Source: Burkholderiaceae bacterium
GTDB lineage: Bacteria > Pseudomonadota > Gammaproteobacteria > Burkholderiales > Burkholderiaceae
Reading direction: 5' to 3'
Assembly (NCBI GenBank): GCA_017998575.1
Contig: JAGOCV010000118.1
Location: 1-11,060, forward strand
Length of the DNA stretch: 11,060 nt
Part shown: piece by piece, positions 8,146 through 11,060 of the stretch
How positions within the stretch are numbered: position 1 is the stretch's first letter
Layout of the letters: every line of letters starts with the position of its first letter
Notes under the pieces: model-generated
What the model was told of the DNA's origin: nothing
The model's input: the letters and a program-made list of their open reading frames with translations, nothing else
The model's database searches: none
Made by a program: the position numbers and the translations under genes

Positions 8146-8429
8146 TCGACCACTGCGAACAGGTCGTCTTCTTTCATGACGAGCAGTTCGTCGCCGTCGA
8201 CCTTGACGGTCTGGCCGCTGTACTTGCCGAACAGGACGCGGTCGCCGACCTTGACGCTCAGCGCCTTGGTTTCGCCCTTGTCGTTGGTCTTGCCCGGGCC
8301 GACGGCCAGCACTTCACCCTGGTCGGGCTTTTCGGCAGCGGCGTCGGGGATCACGATGCCCGAGGCGGTCTTGGTTTCGCTGTCAATGCGCTTGACGATC
8401 ACGCGGTCGCCGAGAGGACGAAGTTTCAT
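8139..8429 (-). CDS. groES: Co-chaperonin GroES (Hsp10)
   Basis: The 96-aa co-chaperonin forms the heptameric lid of the GroEL cage. It starts [14 protein letters not shown] and has the mobile loop around residues 16-33 with the GroEL-contacting GIVIP (24-28). [22 protein letters not shown] follows towards the C-terminus, ending in VVEK. Length is normal. A good Shine-Dalgarno (AGGAGA, 8434-8439 on the minus strand) fixes the ATG at 8427-8429. It is the first gene of the operon; groEL follows 138 nt later. The promoter and CIRCE operator lie 90-145 bp upstream. The last codons and stop are folded into a 13-bp hairpin, which translating ribosomes would open. Confidence 0.99.
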   Translation of the reverse strand: MKLRPLGDRVIVKRIDSETKTASGIVIPDAAAEKPDQGEVLAVGPGKTNDKGETKALSVKVGDRVLFGKYSGQTVKVDGDELLVMKEDDLFAVVEK

Positions 8430-8520
8430 TGCATCTCCTGGATCTGAAACGTTGGAATGACACTGAAAAGCGCCAGCCTCTTTCGAAGTCAGCGCTTGTT
8501 AACTTTCCGGCCGGGTGTTG
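8430..8520 (-). promoter_or_regulatory. groESL 5' leader
   Basis: About 110 nt of untranslated leader is expected between a start site near 8540 and the groES ATG. It ends in the groES ribosome-binding site. A weak hairpin is possible (AAGCGC at 8468-8473 with GCGCTT at 8492-8497, loop 18 nt). I see no clear RNA thermometer that would mask the Shine-Dalgarno. Confidence 0.5.
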
Positions 8521-8547
8521 CTAGCACTCGACCGCTGCGAGTGCTAA
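8521..8547. promoter_or_regulatory. CIRCE operator (HrcA-binding site)
   Basis: CTAGCACTC, nine spacer bases, then GAGTGCTAA. This matches the CIRCE consensus TTAGCACTC-N9-GAGTGCTAA at 17 of 18 arm positions; only the first base differs. It lies directly downstream of the groES -10 box, covering the predicted start site, which is the classic position for HrcA repression of groESL. No hrcA gene is in the window. Confidence 0.95.
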
Positions 8548-8575
8548 TCATAGGGACTTTTGGAGGCTTTGCAAG
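8547..8575 (-). promoter_or_regulatory. groESL promoter (sigma-70-like, possible sigma-32 overlap)
   Basis: Read on the minus strand: TTGCAA (8569-8574), a 16-bp spacer, then TATGAT (8547-8552). The -10 matches five of six consensus bases and the -35 four of six. The same stretch reads CTTGCAA ... CCCTATGAT, which loosely fits the sigma-32 pattern CTTGAAA ... CCCCAT-T, so dual recognition is possible. The predicted start near 8540 lies inside CIRCE. Confidence 0.65.
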
Positions 8576-8792
8576 ACCGCGCCTACTGGCGCGCAGGACA
8601 GCTCCCACAGCGGTTGTGGTGTACGCGCATCGGCTCGCCACCCCAGTTGCAAGAGAGTGTGCCGGTTTGCCGATGGCGTAACTCCGCGTAGCGATCGCGC
8701 ACAGACGCTCACGATGTAAAGCGGTCCGGATGCCTAAATCGATTCACAGGCCAGCACACGGCCTGCGATTCTTTCAACGATTCACTCCATCC
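8576..8792. other. Non-coding stretch between groESL promoter and outer-membrane protein gene
   Basis: The groES and outer-membrane-protein genes are 376 bp apart. After the groESL promoter and CIRCE, roughly 215 bp remain with no credible gene, RNA gene or strong palindrome. It should hold the promoter of the gene at 8806, but I could not pick a convincing -35/-10 pair. Short open frames here lack ribosome-binding sites and family features. Confidence 0.5.
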
Positions 8793-8805
8793 AAGGACCC
8801 TTCGA

Positions 8806-9429
8806 ATGACCTCCATCCGCATCCTCCGCCTGGCCGCCACGCCCGTCATCGCGGCTTGCGCCGTGCTGGCCGCCGGCGCCCACGCCCAGACGACCACCAC
8901 GACCACGCGCACCACCACCGGCAGCTACATGCCCTGGAGCGCCGGCAGCGGCGGCTACATCGGCCTGAACCTGGGCCGCTCGGACTATGACGTCAGCTCG
9001 GGCACGCCGGGCCTGGCCTTCGACAACAAGGGCGACTTCGGCAAGCTGACCCTGGGCTCGCTGGTGAACCAGAACCTAGGCTACGAAATCTCGTACATGC
9101 ACAACGGCGACATCAACCGTGGCGGCGGTGAGACCAAGGCCCAGGGCCTGAACTTCAGCGTGGTCGGCCGCATTCCGCTGGCCCAGCAGTTCAGCCTGTT
9201 CGGCAAGCTGGGCGCCACCTATGGCCGCACCCGCACCGACGCCATCGTGGGCTCGGGCATTGCCTCTGGCAAGGACAGCGGCTGGGGCGTGGGCTACGGT
9301 GTTGGCGCGTCGTGGGACTTCGCTCCGCAGTGGTCGCTGGTGGCCGAGTGGGAGCGTCATGACTACCACTTCGTCGGCAGCAAGGACGGCGTGGACGCTG
9401 CCTCGATCGGCGTGCGCTACCGCTTCTGA
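8806..9429 (+). CDS. Outer-membrane beta-barrel protein (OmpA-like / OmpW-size small barrel)
   Basis: The 207-aa exported protein has a signal peptide at residues 1-27, with cleavage predicted after AHA before Q28. A Thr-rich tail follows (28-38, with six Thr then R then three Thr). The mature part alternates polar and aromatic/hydrophobic residues in barrel strands: GYIGLNLGRSDYDV (50-63), LGYEISYMHNGDIN (91-104), GLNFSVVGRIPL (114-125), FSLFGKLGATYGRTRTD (129-145), GWGVGYGVGASWDFAP (159-174), WSLVAEWERHDYHF (176-189). The C-terminal strand ASIGVRYRF ends in Phe, the BamA recognition signal. This fits an eight-stranded OmpA-type barrel (outer membrane beta-barrel domain) without a periplasmic peptidoglycan domain. 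No partner or substrate can be named. AAGGA at 8793-8797 is a good ribosome-binding site. It is monocistronic, with its own terminator. Confidence 0.88.
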   Translation: MTSIRILRLAATPVIAACAVLAAGAHAQTTTTTTRTTTGSYMPWSAGSGGYIGLNLGRSDYDVSSGTPGLAFDNKGDFGKLTLGSLVNQNLGYEISYMHNGDINRGGGETKAQGLNFSVVGRIPLAQQFSLFGKLGATYGRTRTDAIVGSGIASGKDSGWGVGYGVGASWDFAPQWSLVAEWERHDYHFVGSKDGVDAASIGVRYRF

Positions 9430-9450
9430 GTTCGCCCCGGGCGAGCACGA

Positions 9451-9475
9451 GGGCCGGCCGATGCCGGCCCTTTTT
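9451..9475 (+). terminator. Intrinsic terminator after the outer-membrane protein gene
   Basis: A perfect 8-bp GC stem (GGGCCGGC 9451-9458, GCCGGCCC 9463-9470) with loop CGAT is followed by TTTTT. It lies 21 nt after the stop at 9429. There is no T-run on the minus side, so it is directional, although the LysR gene ends only 6 nt beyond the T-run. Confidence 0.93.
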
Positions 9476-9481
9476 CATGGG

Positions 9482-10420
9482 TCACGCGCGCAGCGGCGTG
9501 ACCGTGCCCGGCTCGCCGAGCTGATGGCCCCAGCCCGCCACCAGCTCCTGCACCAGCTGCGACACAACCTTGCCCGCAGGGGTGAGTTCGCCCTGTTTGG
9601 GCAGCGCCAGGGTGACGTGGCGGCGCAGGTCCGGGTTGACCACGCGCGAAGCCCGCAGTCGGCCGGCGCGCAATTCGTCCATGATCGAAAACGGCCCGAG
9701 CAGCGCATACACGTTGTCGGTCCCGGCCACCAGCTCCTTCTGCACGCGCAGCGAATCGGCCTCGACGACTGCCTGCAATGAAAAGCCCTTGCTGCGTGCC
9801 GTCTCGTCGAGCACGGCGCGCCAGTGTGCGGGTGGGCGCGGAAGCACGAGCGGCAGGCCCTCCAGCCGCGAGAAATCGATGGATGCCGACTGCGTCAGCG
9901 CATCGCCCGGGCGGGACACCAGATAGGTGCCCGCGGTGGCCAGCAATTTCTCTTCCTCGCTGCGCGGGCGCTGGTAGCGGAACAGGATCGCCATGTCCAC
10001 GCTGCCGGTGTCCAGCAGGGTGTCGAGTTCGATGCCCTGGCCCTCGCGCACGTTGAGCTTGATGCGCGGATAGTCCTGCTGCAGCCGCAGGTACACGCGC
10101 GTCATCAGCGGATGCGCGGCCGAGGGCAGGATGCCCAGCCGCACCTCGCCCATGGGCACGCCGGCATCGGCGCGGATGTCGGCCAGCATGCGGTCGGTGT
10201 CGTGCAGCCAGGTGCGCACGCGGGTCTCGATGTGGCGGCCCAGCTCGGTCAGGACCACGCCGCGGCCCGTGCGGCGGAACAGCCGGCCGCCGCACCAGCC
10301 TTCCAGATCGGCCACTTGCCGGCTGATGTGCGACTGCACCGTCTGCCGCTGGGCCGCCACCTTGGTGAAGCTGCCCAGTTCTGCCACCTCCAGGAACAGC
10401 TTGAACTGCGCCGGGTTCAT
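9482..10420 (-). CDS. LysR-type transcriptional regulator
   Basis: The 312-aa regulator has the N-terminal winged HTH at residues 1-60, with FLEVAELGSFTKVAA (9-23) and the recognition helix around QSHISRQVADLE (29-40). The wing FRRTGRGVVLTELG is at 48-61. A linker helix (about 62-88) leads to the periplasmic-binding-protein-like effector domain from 'GEVRLGILPS' (91-100) to about 295. The GxVRLGxxPS opening resembles the Nac/Cbl-like branch of LysR proteins. The effector is unknown. AAGGAGA (minus strand, 10427-10433) is a strong ribosome-binding site for the ATG at 10418-10420. It is divergent from the FAH-family gene 159 bp away, the usual arrangement for a LysR regulator and its target. 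It converges on the outer-membrane-protein terminator. Confidence 0.96.
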   Translation of the reverse strand: MNPAQFKLFLEVAELGSFTKVAAQRQTVQSHISRQVADLEGWCGGRLFRRTGRGVVLTELGRHIETRVRTWLHDTDRMLADIRADAGVPMGEVRLGILPSAAHPLMTRVYLRLQQDYPRIKLNVREGQGIELDTLLDTGSVDMAILFRYQRPRSEEEKLLATAGTYLVSRPGDALTQSASIDFSRLEGLPLVLPRPPAHWRAVLDETARSKGFSLQAVVEADSLRVQKELVAGTDNVYALLGPFSIMDELRAGRLRASRVVNPDLRRHVTLALPKQGELTPAGKVVSQLVQELVAGWGHQLGEPGTVTPLRA

Positions 10421-10447
10421 CGATTGTCTCCTTTACTGTCGATCAGC

Positions 10448-10465
10448 CATGCCAATCGAGGCATG
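10448..10465. promoter_or_regulatory. Candidate LysR operator in the divergent promoter region
   Basis: The perfect inverted repeat CATGCC-N6-GGCATG lies 28 bp before the LysR start and about 115 bp before the FAH gene. It contains a T-N12-A pair, close to the LysR T-N11-A box. A second small repeat (GGCAG-N4-CTGCC) lies just downstream near 10498-10511. The position supports autoregulation plus control of the divergent gene. It is untested. Confidence 0.45.
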
Positions 10466-10579
10466 TCTGAAACCTGCGAATGGAGTCTATCTGTATGGCA
10501 GACCGCTGCCTAGACTGCGCCTCATCGAGTATTCGCGCCCCCGTCGGGCGCAGCACAACGGAGATGAAGGGCAGCAGAC

Positions 10580-11060
10580 ATGCGATTCGCGAGCTTTGAA
10601 CATCAGGGCCGCGCCACCTGGGGCGTGGCGACGGACGACGGCTTCAGGCAGGTGCCGGCCGATCTGGCGGGCGCGTGCCCCGACCTGCGCTCGGCCATCG
10701 CCGCCGGCCGCCTGGCCGAGATCGGCGCCGCCACCGCTGCGCGCGGTGAGGTGCGCCGCACGGCCGACGTGCGCCTGCTGCCGGTGATCCCCGATCCGGG
10801 CAAGCTGATCTGCGTGGGCCTGAACTACAAGACACACGTGGCCGAGACCAAGCGCGCCGACAGCCAATACCCGTCGCTCTTCCTGCGCTTCAACGACACG
10901 CTGGCCGCGCACGGCGAGGTGGTGCCGCGCCCCGCGTTCTCCGACCGTTTCGACTGGGAGGGCGAGCTGGCCTTTGTCATCGGCACCGGCGGCCGCCACA
11001 TCCCGAAGTCGAAGGCCTTCGAGCACATCGCCGGCTACACCTGCTTCAACGACATCAGCG
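10580..11060 (+). CDS. Fumarylacetoacetate hydrolase (FAH) family protein, C-terminally incomplete
   Basis: The first 160 codons are present and the frame stays open to the window end. Residues 1-68 are the variable N-terminal extension (MRFASFEHQGRATWG...). The FAH domain starts at 'KLICVGLNYKTHVAET' (75-90), followed by 'PSLFLRFNDTLAAHGEVVPRP' (98-118), the metal-ligand region DWEGELAFVIG (125-135; E127 and E129 are the expected carboxylates) and GYTCFNDIS (152-160). The family includes fumarylpyruvate and acylpyruvate hydrolases, ring-cleavage hydratases/isomerases (HpaG/MhpD-like) and others, all Mg/Mn-dependent and cytoplasmic, usually about 280 aa. The exact substrate cannot be told from this half. 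The ATG is preceded by AAGGG (10567-10571). The gene is divergent from a LysR regulator that probably controls it, as is common for aromatic or organic-acid catabolic operons. Confidence 0.92.
   Translation, partial: MRFASFEHQGRATWGVATDDGFRQVPADLAGACPDLRSAIAAGRLAEIGAATAARGEVRRTADVRLLPVIPDPGKLICVGLNYKTHVAETKRADSQYPSLFLRFNDTLAAHGEVVPRPAFSDRFDWEGELAFVIGTGGRHIPKSKAFEHIAGYTCFNDIS

Noticed and set aside
8457..8681. Small open frame across the groESL promoter
   Set aside because: It spans CIRCE and the promoter, lacks a ribosome-binding site and has no recognisable features.

Overview
The window is GC-rich, densely packed chromosomal DNA from a betaproteobacterium, most likely a member of the Comamonadaceae (Variovorax/Acidovorax-like). 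This is judged from the protein sequences (G6PD, transaldolase, GroEL), the zwf/tal/pgi neighbourhood and the style of the intergenic hairpins. No database search was possible, so genus level is an inference. Every gene is core or near-core metabolism, and I see no phage, IS, CRISPR or clearly foreign segment.

Region 1 (1-6274) is a central-carbon block. On the minus strand lie zwf (glucose-6-phosphate dehydrogenase) and, downstream of it, the first 48 codons of an RpiR/HexR-family regulator. On the plus strand, tal, pgi and a HAD phosphatase form a compact run (23-nt gap, then a 4-nt GTGA overlap). Together these encode the entry to the oxidative pentose phosphate/Entner-Doudoroff routes, the non-oxidative recycling step and the G6P/F6P interconversion, plus a probable sugar-phosphate phosphatase. 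The region upstream of zwf holds two HexR-like palindromes, so the regulator encoded next door probably controls zwf. Between the two halves sit a small four-helix membrane protein and a Blc-type lipocalin lipoprotein, which converge and overlap tail to tail.

Region 2 (6275-8805) is the groES-groEL operon on the minus strand. It is separated from the pgi run by a bidirectional terminator. It is preceded by a near-perfect CIRCE operator overlapping a good promoter, so HrcA control is expected. The 138-nt groES-groEL spacer contains three hairpins, one of which swallows the groES stop codon; two of them can also pair with each other in an alternative fold.

Region 3 (8806-11060) holds an 8-stranded-barrel type outer-membrane protein with its own terminator. 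After it come a LysR-type regulator and, divergent from it, a fumarylacetoacetate-hydrolase-family enzyme that runs off the window. A palindrome lies in the shared promoter region.

The window is mostly ordinary. The parts that deserve a second look are regulatory RNA/DNA structures: the groES-groEL spacer, the HexR-like sites and the hairpin cluster behind zwf. The small membrane protein, which resembles only the N-terminal part of a larger ABC permease, is also worth checking.
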